The notes under the pieces are model-generated. The model made no database searches and was not told the origin of the DNA. It worked only from the letters and a program-made list of their open reading frames with translations. This document shows positions 52,366 through 60,916 of a stretch of 64,000 nucleotides of DNA, in pieces. Made by a program: the position numbers and the translations under genes. The stretch spans positions 5,817,001-5,881,000 of the forward strand of contig NZ_CP030038.1 in assembly GCF_015291725.1 (NCBI RefSeq). Direction: 5' to 3'. The DNA comes from Bradyrhizobium sp. CCBAU 51765 (GTDB taxonomy: Bacteria > Pseudomonadota > Alphaproteobacteria > Rhizobiales > Xanthobacteraceae). How positions within the stretch are numbered: the first letter of the stretch is position 1; each line of letters begins with the position of its first letter.

Positions 52366-53175
52366 CTAGTCCGCAAACTTCGGCGCGCGCTTCTCCAGAT
52401 TGGCGCGCACCGCTTCGGTCTGGTTCGGGCTGCCGATCAGCTTCTGCTGCTCGACGGATTCGGCGAGCAGCGCTGGCCCGGGATCGACCGAGAGATTGTT
52501 TAGCATCCGCTTGGCCGCGCGGATTGCTTCGGGGCTTTTTCCCGCGATCGCGCGCGCGGCCTCGAGCGCCGCGGCGCGGGGATCTTCGCAGATGCGCGTG
52601 GCGAGGCCGTAGGCCATCGCCTCCTGGGCGGAGAAGATGCGGCCGGTGTAGGTGAGATCGCGCAGGATGTCGTCGCGCACGAGCGAGGCCAGGATCGGCG
52701 TGCCCGCCATGTCGGGCACGAGGCCCCATTTGATCTCCATGATCGACATCCGCGCATCCGAGCTGAGAAAGCGCATGTCGGCACCGAGCGAGAGCTGGAA
52801 GCCGCCGCCAAAGGCGACGCCATGCACGGCCGCGATGACAGGCACCGGAAGCTGGCGCCAGCCCCACACCGCTTGTTGCGGAAAGTTCGCCTGGCCGTGC
52901 GTGCGCTTGGTGAGATCGCGATTTTCGCCACCCGGAATTCCGTTGCCGCCCTTCTCCTTCATGGCGGCAAAACGTCCCATGTCGAGCCCGGCGCAGAAGG
53001 CGCGGCCTTCGCCCGAGAGCACGACGGCGCGAAGGCCTTTCTCCCTGGACAGCCGCTCGGTTGCGCCGACAAGGGCCTCGAACATCGCCTGGTCGAGCGC
53101 ATTCATCTTGTCCGCGCGCACCAGCCGCACGTCGGCGACGCCTTCCGAGATCGAGATCGAGACGCGCTCTTCCAT
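52366..53175 (-). CDS. crotonase-family enoyl-CoA hydratase/isomerase
   Basis: The 269-residue protein has the acyl-CoA-binding and oxyanion elements GRAFCAGLDMGRFAAM and HGVAFGGGFQLSLGADMRF. KWGLVPDMAGTPI lies at the position where hydratases carry a catalytic Glu, so an isomerase or other crotonase reaction is possible. It is the first gene of a leftward run and divergent from the SDR at 53281 (105-bp shared upstream region). Confidence 0.88.
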   Translation of the reverse strand: MEERVSISISEGVADVRLVRADKMNALDQAMFEALVGATERLSREKGLRAVVLSGEGRAFCAGLDMGRFAAMKEKGGNGIPGGENRDLTKRTHGQANFPQQAVWGWRQLPVPVIAAVHGVAFGGGFQLSLGADMRFLSSDARMSIMEIKWGLVPDMAGTPILASLVRDDILRDLTYTGRIFSAQEAMAYGLATRICEDPRAAALEAARAIAGKSPEAIRAAKRMLNNLSVDPGPALLAESVEQQKLIGSPNQTEAVRANLEKRAPKFAD

Positions 53176-53280
53176 GGACGAATTCTCCCCTGTTCTTGTT
53201 CAGTGCCGCTTTACAGGACGCTGGCGGCCGGATTTAGTCAATCGACCAATTAACTGACAATCCCTACGGGGGAAACAGCC

Positions 53281-54153
53281 ATGTTCAAGGAAAATCTTCT
53301 CGCCGGCCGGAGCATTCTCGTGACCGGCGGCGGCACGGGACTCGGCAAGTCGATGGCGGAGCGATTCCTCCAGCTCGGCGCCGACGTGCACATTTGCGGA
53401 CGGCGCAAGATCGTCTGCGACGAGACCGCGACCGAGCTGATGGATCGCCATGGCGGCCGCGTCACCAGCCACGGCGTCGACATCCGCAACGCGCTCGCGG
53501 TCGAGGAGATGGTGGAGAACATCTTCCGCGAGGCTCCGCTGACCGACCTCATCAACAACGCCGCCGGCAATTTCATCTCGCGTACCGAGGAGCTGTCGCC
53601 GCGCGGCTTCGATGCGGTCGCCAACATCGTCATGCATGGCACGTTCTACGTGACACATGCAGTCGGCAAGCGCTGGATCGCCTTGAAGCAGCCCGGCAAC
53701 GTCGTCTCGATCGCCACGACCTGGGTGCGCAACGGCTCTCCTTACGTCGTGCCGTCGGCGATGAGCAAATCGGCGATCCACGCCATGACGATGTCGCTGG
53801 CGACCGAATGGGGCCGCTACGGCATCCGCCTCAACACCATTGCGCCGGGCGAGATTCCGACCGAGGGCATGAGCAAGCGCATCAAGCCGGGCGACGAGGC
53901 CGGCGCGCGCACCAAGGCGATGAACCCGATGGGCCGCGTCGGCACCATGGAGGAACTGCAGAACGTCGCCGTGTTCCTGATCTCCGGCGGCTGCGACTGG
54001 ATCAACGGCGAGACCATCGCGATGGACGGCGCACAGGCCCTCGCCATGGGCGGCAATTTCTACCAGCTCCGCGACTGGAGCGACGACGACTGGAAGACCG
54101 CGCGCGAGAGCATCATGGCGCAGAACGAGAAGGACCGCGCGAAGCGGGGGTGA
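53281..54153 (+). CDS. SDR of the 2,4-dienoyl-CoA reductase type
   Basis: The 290-residue protein has TGGGTGLG (about 15-22), NNAAGNF and a catalytic-region sequence VPSAMSKSAIHAM, in which the usual Tyr is absent (Ser-Ala-x-x-Lys). This feature, and GEIPTEGM, match DECR-like 2,4-dienoyl-CoA reductases rather than classical SDRs. It would act on polyunsaturated acyl-CoA with NADPH. A GGGGGAAA site precedes the ATG. Confidence 0.87.
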   Translation: MFKENLLAGRSILVTGGGTGLGKSMAERFLQLGADVHICGRRKIVCDETATELMDRHGGRVTSHGVDIRNALAVEEMVENIFREAPLTDLINNAAGNFISRTEELSPRGFDAVANIVMHGTFYVTHAVGKRWIALKQPGNVVSIATTWVRNGSPYVVPSAMSKSAIHAMTMSLATEWGRYGIRLNTIAPGEIPTEGMSKRIKPGDEAGARTKAMNPMGRVGTMEELQNVAVFLISGGCDWINGETIAMDGAQALAMGGNFYQLRDWSDDDWKTARESIMAQNEKDRAKRG

Positions 54154-54159
54154 TGCTCT

Positions 54160-54321
54160 CTCGTGCCCCGGACGCAGCGCAGCTCGCCCCCGGCGATGCG
54201 AAGCATCGTCCGGTGCGGCGTGGAGCACTGCTGAGCCGGGGCCCAGATTTCTTGCACGTGGATAGAATGGGTCCCGGCTCTGCGCAGCAGCGCAAGCGCT
54301 GCAGCGCGTCCGGGACACGAA
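54160..54321. repeat. family D palindrome (CGTGCCCCGGACGC...GCGTCCGGGACACG)
   Basis: Outer arms of 14 bp pair with one or two mismatches. Inner segments such as GCCCCCGGCGATGCGAAGCATCG form local hairpins. It lies between the SDR and CoA ligase genes and resembles 42638-42792. Confidence 0.75.
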
Positions 54322-54405
54322 ATCATCGATTATCTCTCCCATCTTGTCTTCACCCGCGGATGTCGCCACACTCCCAGGCATAAGAACAAGACGTACGGGA
54401 GAAAC

Positions 54406-55983
54406 ATGTCCACACAGCCATTGGCGAATCTCGCCGATATGGTGCGCGAGCGCGCGAAGAGCCGCCGCAACGCCATCGCCTATGAGTTCGAAGGCCGCAC
54501 CACCAGCTTTGCCGAATTCGATATCAAGACCAACAAGGTCGCCAACGCCCTGATCGCGATGGGCGTGAAGAAGGTCGACCGCATCGCCTATCTCGGCAAG
54601 AATAGCGATATCTATTTCGAGCTGCTGATGGGCGCGATGAAGGCCGGCGCCGTGATGGCGCCGGTGAATTGGCGGCTCGCAGGGCCCGAGGTCGCCTTCA
54701 TCGTTTCGGACTGCAGGGCGCCGGTGCTGTTCGTCGGGCCGGAGTTCATCACACAGGTTCGCCAGATCAGGGACCGGCTGCCGGGCGTGCGCACTGTCAT
54801 CACCACCGAAGGCGGCGCACCGGAATGGCAGGATTTTACTGCCTGGCGCGATGCGCAGAGTGGCGACGACCCGAGGGTGCCGATCGACACCAGGGACATC
54901 GCGATCCAGCTCTACACCTCGGGCACGACAGGCAAGCCGAAGGGCGCGATGCTGAGCCACGCGAACTTCCTCAACCTGGTGCAGACAGGCAATGCCGAGG
55001 ACAAGCCGGAATGGAACCGGTGGTCGACCGACGACGTGTCGCTGGTCGCGATGCCGGTCTTCCACATCGGCGGCTCCGGTTGGGGCGTGATGGGGCTCTA
55101 TCATGGCGCCCGCGGCGTGATCGCGCGCGAATTCGATCCGACCAAGGTTCTGGACTTCTTCGAGCAGTCGGGCATCACGAAATTGTTCATGGTGCCGGCG
55201 GCGATGCAGTTCGTGGTGCGGCAGCCGCGCGCCAGGACGGTGGATTTCTCGCGGCTGAAATACATGCTCTACGGCGCTTCCCCGATTCCGGCAGCGCTGC
55301 TGAAGGAGTGCATCGACGTCTTCAAATGCGGCTTCGTGCAGATGTACGGCATGACCGAGACCACCGGCACGATCGTGGCGCTGCCGCCGGAGGATCACGT
55401 CGAGGGGCTCGAGCGGATGCGCTCGGCCGGCAAGGCGTTGCCGGGCGTCGAGATCGCGATCCTGGACGTGGACGGCAAGCCGCTGCCGCCGCGCCAGGTC
55501 GGCGAGATCGCGACGCGTTCGGGCTCGAACATGGCGGGCTACTGGAACCTGCCCGAAGCGACCGCCGCGACGCTGCGCAGTGACGGCTGGCTGCGCACCG
55601 GCGATGCCGGCTACATGGACGAGGACGGCTATCTCTACATCCACGACCGGATCAAGGACATGATCATCTCGGGCGGCGAGAATATCTACCCGGCCGAGGT
55701 CGAGAGCGCGCTGTGCGATCATCCCGATGTCGCCGAGGCCGCCGTGATCGGCGTGCCCGACGACAAATGGGGCGAGGCGGTGAAAGCGGTCGTGGTGATG
55801 AAACCGGGCAAGCAGGCGACCGCCACCGACATCATCAACTTCACCCGCGAGCGCATCGCCGGCTACAAGACGCCGAAGAGCGTGGAGTTCCTGCCGGCGC
55901 TGCCGCGCAATCCATCGGGCAAGATCCTGCGACGGCAGTTGCGGGAGCCCTATTGGGCGGGGAAGGACCGAAGGGTGAATTGA
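54406..55983 (+). CDS. fatty-acid/acyl-CoA ligase (ANL superfamily)
   Basis: The 525-residue ligase shows LYTSGTTGKPKGAMLSH, QMYGMTETTG, RTGDAGYMDEDGYLYIHDR and catalytic Lys in NPSGKILRRQL. It is a second CoA-activating enzyme, preceded by a GGGAGAAAC site. Upstream on the same strand is the DECR-like SDR, with a repeat element in between. Confidence 0.9.
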   Translation: MSTQPLANLADMVRERAKSRRNAIAYEFEGRTTSFAEFDIKTNKVANALIAMGVKKVDRIAYLGKNSDIYFELLMGAMKAGAVMAPVNWRLAGPEVAFIVSDCRAPVLFVGPEFITQVRQIRDRLPGVRTVITTEGGAPEWQDFTAWRDAQSGDDPRVPIDTRDIAIQLYTSGTTGKPKGAMLSHANFLNLVQTGNAEDKPEWNRWSTDDVSLVAMPVFHIGGSGWGVMGLYHGARGVIAREFDPTKVLDFFEQSGITKLFMVPAAMQFVVRQPRARTVDFSRLKYMLYGASPIPAALLKECIDVFKCGFVQMYGMTETTGTIVALPPEDHVEGLERMRSAGKALPGVEIAILDVDGKPLPPRQVGEIATRSGSNMAGYWNLPEATAATLRSDGWLRTGDAGYMDEDGYLYIHDRIKDMIISGGENIYPAEVESALCDHPDVAEAAVIGVPDDKWGEAVKAVVVMKPGKQATATDIINFTRERIAGYKTPKSVEFLPALPRNPSGKILRRQLREPYWAGKDRRVN

Positions 55984-55993
55984 TCCGCGGTCT

Positions 55994-56074
55994 CGTAGGG
56001 TGGGCAAAGGCGCAAAGCGCCGTGCCCACCATCTCCGTATTCAAGGGATTGTGGGCACGCTCCGCTTTGCTACG
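55994..56074. repeat. family B palindrome, right arm with a 6-bp deletion
   Basis: The left arm CGTAGGGTGGGCAAAGGCG is intact. The right arm reads GCTTTGCTACG, lacking the CCACCC expected from the copy at 33488-33567. It lies between convergent genes. Confidence 0.8.
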
Positions 56075-56089
56075 ACAGCGATGCAAGCC

Positions 56090-57364
56090 TCAATGCTTCC
56101 CCGGGCCCATATAGCCGAACAGGAACCCCGCCACCTTGCGCATCTGGATCTCCTCGCTGCCTTCGGTGATGCGGTAGCGGCGGTGGTGGCGATAGATGTG
56201 CTCGAACGGCTTGTGGCGTGAATAGCCCATGCCGCCGTGGACCTGCATGGCACGATCGGCGGATTCGCAGCAAAGGCGGTTTGCCCAGTAGTTGCACATC
56301 GAGACGCGGTCGGAGAGCGTACGCTCGATCTGCTCCTCGGTGAGCTGGTCCATCTCCCAGGCGGTCTTGCGGATCAGAAGACGCAGCATCTCGGCTTGCG
56401 TGGCGAGCTCGACCAGCGGGAACTGGATCGCCTGGTTCTCGGCGAGCGCCTTGCCGAACGGCTTTCGCTCGCGCGCGTATTTCACGCTCTCATTGATACA
56501 GTAGACCGCAGCGCCGAGCGAGCTCGCGGCCTGCCGGATGCGGTTCTGATGCACGAAGCACTGTGCCAGCGAGAGACCACGGCCGACCTCGCCGAACAGC
56601 GCATCCTCCGGAACGAAGACGTCGGTGAAGCTGACGCGCGGATGGTCGGTCGGCATGTTGAAGGTCCACATGTACTCTTCGACCTTCACGCCATGGCTCT
56701 TTGCGGGCACCAGGAAGCAGGTGATGCCGCGGGCATCGCCGTCATTGCCGCTCGTGCGCGCGAACAGCGCGCAGTGCGTCGCGACGTGCATCCCGGTGGT
56801 CCACATCTTCTCGCCGTTGATGATCCAGCCCTTGACGTTGTCGCGCGTCGCCGGCACCGCGCGCGTCTCCATGTGGGTCGCATCCGAGCCGTGATGCGGC
56901 TCGGTCAGGCCAAAGGTGATGCGGTACTTGCCCTTGATCGAACCGTCGATCATCGCCTTCTGGTCGTCGCGGCCGTAGCGGTCGAGCATGGTGACGACGG
57001 GGAAGTTGCCGACGATCGAGTGCTCGTTCTGGAGATCGTTGTGGAGGCCAAGCCCCTTCGCGGCGAAGTGCTCGCGGATCACGGCCATCCAGAGGTTGGA
57101 CCCGTCCTTGCCGCCATATTGCTTCGGCACCGGAAAACGCAGATGGCCGGCAGCGTCGGCGAGATCCTTGGCCTTGCGCAGCAGCGCTTCCCATTCGTGG
57201 CGCGGCAGGCCGCCGTTCTCGAAATCGGTACGTGCCCATTCGCGGCGGTGGTCGAAGAAGCGGATGTTGTCGTCCGTCTCTTCCAGCGGCTTGATCTCGT
57301 GCTCGATGAAACGGTCGAGCTCTCCGAGATAGGCGACGAGATCGGCAGGCAATGAGAAATCCAA
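56090..57364 (-). CDS. acyl-CoA dehydrogenase family protein 1
   Basis: The 424-residue flavoprotein has YRITFGLTEPHHGSDATHME (FAD/substrate region), WIINGEKMWTTG, and the C-terminal QVHGGMGYSRHKPFEHIYRHHRRYRITEG-like helix bundle of the ACAD family. It oxidises an acyl-CoA to the 2-enoyl-CoA, or does an ACAD-like elimination. The start appears to be TTG at 57364, preceded by GGGAGA at 6-7 bp; no nearer ATG fits. It is divergent from the crotonase at 57577. Confidence 0.88.
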   Translation of the reverse strand: MDFSLPADLVAYLGELDRFIEHEIKPLEETDDNIRFFDHRREWARTDFENGGLPRHEWEALLRKAKDLADAAGHLRFPVPKQYGGKDGSNLWMAVIREHFAAKGLGLHNDLQNEHSIVGNFPVVTMLDRYGRDDQKAMIDGSIKGKYRITFGLTEPHHGSDATHMETRAVPATRDNVKGWIINGEKMWTTGMHVATHCALFARTSGNDGDARGITCFLVPAKSHGVKVEEYMWTFNMPTDHPRVSFTDVFVPEDALFGEVGRGLSLAQCFVHQNRIRQAASSLGAAVYCINESVKYARERKPFGKALAENQAIQFPLVELATQAEMLRLLIRKTAWEMDQLTEEQIERTLSDRVSMCNYWANRLCCESADRAMQVHGGMGYSRHKPFEHIYRHHRRYRITEGSEEIQMRKVAGFLFGYMGPGKH

Positions 57365-57576
57365 AGCTTCTCTCCCGGATGATTTTGTGGTTTTGCGTTA
57401 AGGCGCTAGGCGCACTCATGCTTCGCACGATTAAGGTGAGAAGAGCGCGTGCAAGTCAAGCAAGCCGAGACGTGTGGCGCGCGCAAGGCGCATTGCGTAA
57501 TTCAATGGTGCTCTGCCGCCGGCGCGCTGTAGTATGTCGTCAAATATTCATTCACGAGAAAATGCGGGAGCGCGCG

Positions 57577-58356
57577 ATGGAGCTGAAATTCTCAAAGGTG
57601 GAACGCAAGGGGCCGATCACGATCGTCACGCTGTCGCGACCCGAGGTCTACAATGCGCTGCACACCGATGCGCATTTCGAGCTTCAGAAGGTGTTTGACG
57701 ATTTCTCTACCGATCCCGAGCAGTGGATCGCCATCGTCACGGGCAGCGGCGACAAGGCGTTCTGCGCCGGCAACGACCTGAAGTGGCAGGCGGCGGGCGG
57801 CAAGCGCGGCTGGGACAAGGGCGGCTTTGCCGGCCTAACCTCGCGGTTCGACTGCGACAAGCCGATCATCGCTGCCGTCAATGGCGTCGCGATGGGCGGC
57901 GGCTTCGAGATCGCGCTGGCGTGCGACCTGATCATTGCGTCGGAGAACGCGACCTTCGCCCTGCCCGAGCCGCGCGTCGGCCTCGCCGCCCTCGCTGGCG
58001 GCCTGCACCGGCTGCCGCGGCAGATCGGGCTCAAGCGCGCCATGGGGATGATCCTCACCGCGCGCCATGTCAGCGCCAAGGAAGGGCTCGAGCTCGGCTT
58101 CGTCAACGAGGTCGTGCCGCAGGGCGAGGCACTCGCGGGCGCGCTGCGCTGGGCCGAGATGATCGCCAAGAATTCGCCGATGTCGATCCGGGCCTCGAAG
58201 CAGGCGATCCAGAAGGGGCTTGGCGTGTCGCTGGAGCAGGCGATCGAGGAGCAGCGCGAGTATCCGGCCGTGAAGGCGATGGTCGCCTCGCAGGACTACA
58301 TCGAGGGCCCCAAGGCGTTTTCCGAGAAGCGGCCGCCGAAATGGGTGGGGAAGTGA
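57577..58356 (+). CDS. crotonase-family enoyl-CoA hydratase
   Basis: The 259-residue protein has DKAFCAGNDLKWQAAGG, NGVAMGGGFEIALACDLIIA and LPEPRVGLAALAGGLHRLPR (catalytic Glu region near PEPRVG). A GGGAG site supports the ATG at 57577 over the ATG at 57562. It stands alone on its strand between an ACAD gene and the kinase operon. Confidence 0.88.
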   Translation: MELKFSKVERKGPITIVTLSRPEVYNALHTDAHFELQKVFDDFSTDPEQWIAIVTGSGDKAFCAGNDLKWQAAGGKRGWDKGGFAGLTSRFDCDKPIIAAVNGVAMGGGFEIALACDLIIASENATFALPEPRVGLAALAGGLHRLPRQIGLKRAMGMILTARHVSAKEGLELGFVNEVVPQGEALAGALRWAEMIAKNSPMSIRASKQAIQKGLGVSLEQAIEEQREYPAVKAMVASQDYIEGPKAFSEKRPPKWVGK

Positions 58357-58370
58357 CCGCGCTCTGCGCG

Positions 58371-58480
58371 GTCATTCCGGGGCGCGCCCCGCTTGGGGCG
58401 CAAGCCCGGAATCCATTAAGCGTCAGAGACAATGGATAAATGGATTCCGGGCTCGCCGCTTCGCGACGCCCCGGAATGAC
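58371..58480. repeat. family A palindrome
   Basis: GTCATTCCGGGGCGCGCCCC...GACGCCCCGGAATGAC with 14-bp outer arms and an inner CCGGAATCCATT/AATGGATTCCGG pair, close to the copy at 27928-28028. Confidence 0.85.
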
Positions 58481-58493
58481 GGCGGAGGGAGCG

Positions 58494-58580
58494 CGTAGGA
58501 TGGGTAGAGCGCAGCGAAACCCATCAATGGTGAAGCGGGATGTGAGATGATGGGTTTCGCTGCGCTCTACCCATCCTACG
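58494..58580. repeat. family C palindrome (CGTAGGATGGGTAGAGCGCAGCG...)
   Basis: Near-perfect 31-bp arms: the left arm runs CGTAGGATGGGTAGAGCGCA then GCGAAACCCATC, and the right arm is its complement ending ATCCTACG at 58580. It lies 14 bp after family A copy 58371-58480, between convergent genes, so the two together may end transcription. Confidence 0.88.
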
Positions 58581-58953
58581 AATTGCGCCCCTGCTCACGC
58601 TTGTAGGACGCATAGTTCGGCTGATCCACCGCGAGCTTGTCCATCGTGGTCGCCCACAGGTGCTCGGCGAAGCCCGGGGTTGCGAGATCGATTTCTCCCT
58701 TGGCGATCCGCTCGGCGAGTGCGCGGTTCAGCTCCGTCACCGAGCCATCCATGCCGAGCAGCGCGCGCAGGCGTTCCGCTTCGGCAGCATCGCTCCCCTC
58801 TTCCTGCGTCAGCTGCCGGGTCACGAGATCGAGAATGTTGACGGCAACGCGCAGCTTGAAGGCCTGGTGGCCTGAGATCAGCGGCGTGATGTCGTTGCGG
58901 AGGAAATCGGCGACCGCTTTCGTCAGCTCGATCGGTGTCGGTTCGTCCTGCAT
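58576..58953 (-). CDS. DUF6285 protein, small partner of the kinase
   Basis: The 125-residue, mostly helical, acidic protein (TPIELTKAVADFLRNDITPL, AFKLRVAVNILDLVTRQLTQ) has no catalytic motif. It begins 3 bp after the kinase stop. In the levulinate pathway of Pseudomonas putida, kinase LvaA works with a small essential protein, LvaB; this protein has the same position and size, so an analogous partner role is inferred. Its last few codons overlap the family C repeat. Confidence 0.8.
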   Translation of the reverse strand: MQDEPTPIELTKAVADFLRNDITPLISGHQAFKLRVAVNILDLVTRQLTQEEGSDAAEAERLRALLGMDGSVTELNRALAERIAKGEIDLATPGFAEHLWATTMDKLAVDQPNYASYKREQGRNS

Positions 58954-58956
58954 CCG

Positions 58957-59943
58957 TCAGCTCCCGCGCGGCACCAGGAGCCGCAACAGATCGATCTCGG
59001 TCTCGGAGGCACGGCGGCCGATCATGGCGCGTTCCATCGAATGGTCGGGCCCCTCGCGGAAGCGCTGCATCATACCGCCGCACATGATGCCCCAGCGCAG
59101 CGTACCCATCACTTCCCAGAATTTCACGCGCGCCGGATCGACCTTTCGGCCCGCCGCCTCGTAGCCGGCGAACAGCTCCTCGCGTGTGCCAAAACCGCCG
59201 ACCGGCTTGTCGATCTCCCCGAAGCGCCAGGAGTTCACACAGACCCAGCCGAGATCCTCCATGGGATCGCCGAGATGGGCGAGCTCCCAGTCGAGCACGG
59301 CACGGACGCCGTCGGCGCCGATGATGAGATTGCCGTTGCGGAAATCACCATGCACCAGCGTGGTCTCGGCCGCGGGACCGGGATCGTGGTCGCGCAGCCA
59401 GCGCAGCGCCAGTTCGAACACGGGCTTGGGCCAGTTCAGGCTGCGATAGTCGCGCTCGAATTCGGCGATCTCCTGAGTCGCACCCCGGCTGCGCAGCTCG
59501 GGCAATCTGTCCTGCGGCAGCCTGTGAAGGGCCGCAAGAATGTCGCCGATCTGCCGCGCCAGACGCGGCCGCGCCGTGGCGTATTCGTCGTCGCGCAAAA
59601 TCTTGCGCGCGATGGTCTCGCCCTCGACCCGCTGCATGATGAAGCCGGTGCCGAGATCGTCTTCCGGCACCAGCACATGCATCACGCGCGGTGACGGCAC
59701 ACCGGCCTCGTAGGCGAGCTGCATCAGCTGCGCTTCCGCGGCAAGACCCGCCGCACGCGTCGGTGCTGCGCCATAACCCTTGGGCGAGCGACGGAGGATC
59801 GCGCCGATCGGTCCATCGGGATGCACGATGTCGAAGCGCCAGGTTTCCTGGCTGGCGCCGCCGGACAGCTTTGCCGCTCCGGTGACGCCGCTCGCCCCGC
59901 TGCACCAGCGCGCGACGCTGCGCGAGAGCTCGGCCTCGATCAT
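58957..59943 (-). CDS. phosphotransferase of the ACAD10/11-LvaA kinase type
   Basis: The 328-residue protein has an aminoglycoside-phosphotransferase fold: SGGASQETWRFDI nucleotide loop, the Brenner motif HGDFRNGN with catalytic Asp at about 199, and the Mg-binding DWE in VLDWELAHLGDP. Animal ACAD10/ACAD11 fuse such a kinase to an acyl-CoA dehydrogenase, and LvaA is a free-standing version that phosphorylates 4-hydroxyvaleryl-CoA. ATG at 59943 overlaps the upstream crotonase stop by 4 bp (ATGA). Antibiotic resistance is very unlikely in this setting. A hydroxyacyl-CoA kinase role is inferred. Confidence 0.85.
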   Translation of the reverse strand: MIEAELSRSVARWCSGASGVTGAAKLSGGASQETWRFDIVHPDGPIGAILRRSPKGYGAAPTRAAGLAAEAQLMQLAYEAGVPSPRVMHVLVPEDDLGTGFIMQRVEGETIARKILRDDEYATARPRLARQIGDILAALHRLPQDRLPELRSRGATQEIAEFERDYRSLNWPKPVFELALRWLRDHDPGPAAETTLVHGDFRNGNLIIGADGVRAVLDWELAHLGDPMEDLGWVCVNSWRFGEIDKPVGGFGTREELFAGYEAAGRKVDPARVKFWEVMGTLRWGIMCGGMMQRFREGPDHSMERAMIGRRASETEIDLLRLLVPRGS

Positions 59944-60728
59944 TTGCCCTTGAACTGCGCGGGACGCTTCTCGAGAAACGCGCCGACGCCCTCGCGAAAA
60001 TCCTGGGTGTCGCCGGCGCGGAGCTGGCACTGGAACTCGAGGTTGAGCTGATCCTCGAAGGAATTTTCCGGGCTGTCCCAATAGAGCTTGCGGATCAGCG
60101 ACAACGCGACCGTCGGGCCGCTGGCGAGATCGCGCGCGAGCTTCATCGCCTCTTCCATCAGTACGCCGTCATCGTAGACGCGGTTGACGAGGCCCCATTC
60201 CAGCGCCTTCTCGGCCGGCAGCCGCTCGCCCATCAGCGACAATTCGATCGAGCGCGCCCGGCCGACGAGACGCGGCAGGAGCCAGGTCGAGCCGCAATCC
60301 GGCACGAGGCCGATGCGGCGGAACGCCTGCAGGAAGTAGGACGAGCGCGCGCACAGGATCATGTCGCCGAGTAGCGCGAAGCTCATGCCGGCGCCGGCGG
60401 CGGGACCATTGACCGCGGTGACGATCGGGCAGTGCAGATTGCGGATGCGGCGCAGGAAAGGGTGGAAGCCGGTTTCCAGCGTCAGGCCGGCCTTGGCCTT
60501 CTTCGACTGGTTGTTGCGGCCCTGGAGATTCGCACCGGTGCAGAACGCGCGGCCCGCGCCGGTCAGCACCACACAGCGCACCTCGTCCTTCTTCTCCTCG
60601 ATCGCATCGAGCGCCTCGGCAAGGCCACCCAGCATGTCCACGGAGACCGCGTTCATCACCTCCTGATGGTCGAGCTTGAGGATCGCGACGGCGCCATCGA
60701 AATCGAGCGTGACGTGTTTGAACTGCAT
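59940..60728 (-). CDS. crotonase-family enoyl-CoA hydratase/isomerase, first gene of kinase operon
   Basis: The 262-residue protein has GRAFCTGANLQGRNNQ, NGPAAGAGMSFALLGDMILC and RRIGLVPDCGSTWLLPRL, where Asp occupies the position of the hydratase catalytic Glu, as in several PaaG-type isomerases. A GAGGA site precedes ATG 60728. It is translationally coupled to the kinase. It is divergent from the SDR at 60917. Confidence 0.87.
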   Translation of the reverse strand: MQFKHVTLDFDGAVAILKLDHQEVMNAVSVDMLGGLAEALDAIEEKKDEVRCVVLTGAGRAFCTGANLQGRNNQSKKAKAGLTLETGFHPFLRRIRNLHCPIVTAVNGPAAGAGMSFALLGDMILCARSSYFLQAFRRIGLVPDCGSTWLLPRLVGRARSIELSLMGERLPAEKALEWGLVNRVYDDGVLMEEAMKLARDLASGPTVALSLIRKLYWDSPENSFEDQLNLEFQCQLRAGDTQDFREGVGAFLEKRPAQFKGK

Positions 60729-60916
60729 GGTTTCCTCGTCGGTTGCGCCTGCGTCAGTTTCGCAGACCGGAATTACTTTTGCCGGGGCGCATATTTGATT
60801 TTTGTCGCGACCTTGTCCATGGTGATCGCAGCATGGCAAGCAATCTTGTGCGCAGCGGCTGATGCTGCGGCATGCCAGGATGACTTGCCGAGAACTTGCC
60901 AATAGCAGGGAACGCC

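Noticed and set aside
53200..56007. 935-codon minus-strand open frame
   Set aside because: It is opposite the DECR-like SDR and CoA ligase genes, which have clear motifs; the frame has shadow-like composition.
58957..59943. Aminoglycoside resistance gene
   Set aside because: The kinase fold is shared, but coupling to a crotonase and DUF6285 in an acyl-CoA locus fits an LvaA/ACAD10-type kinase far better.
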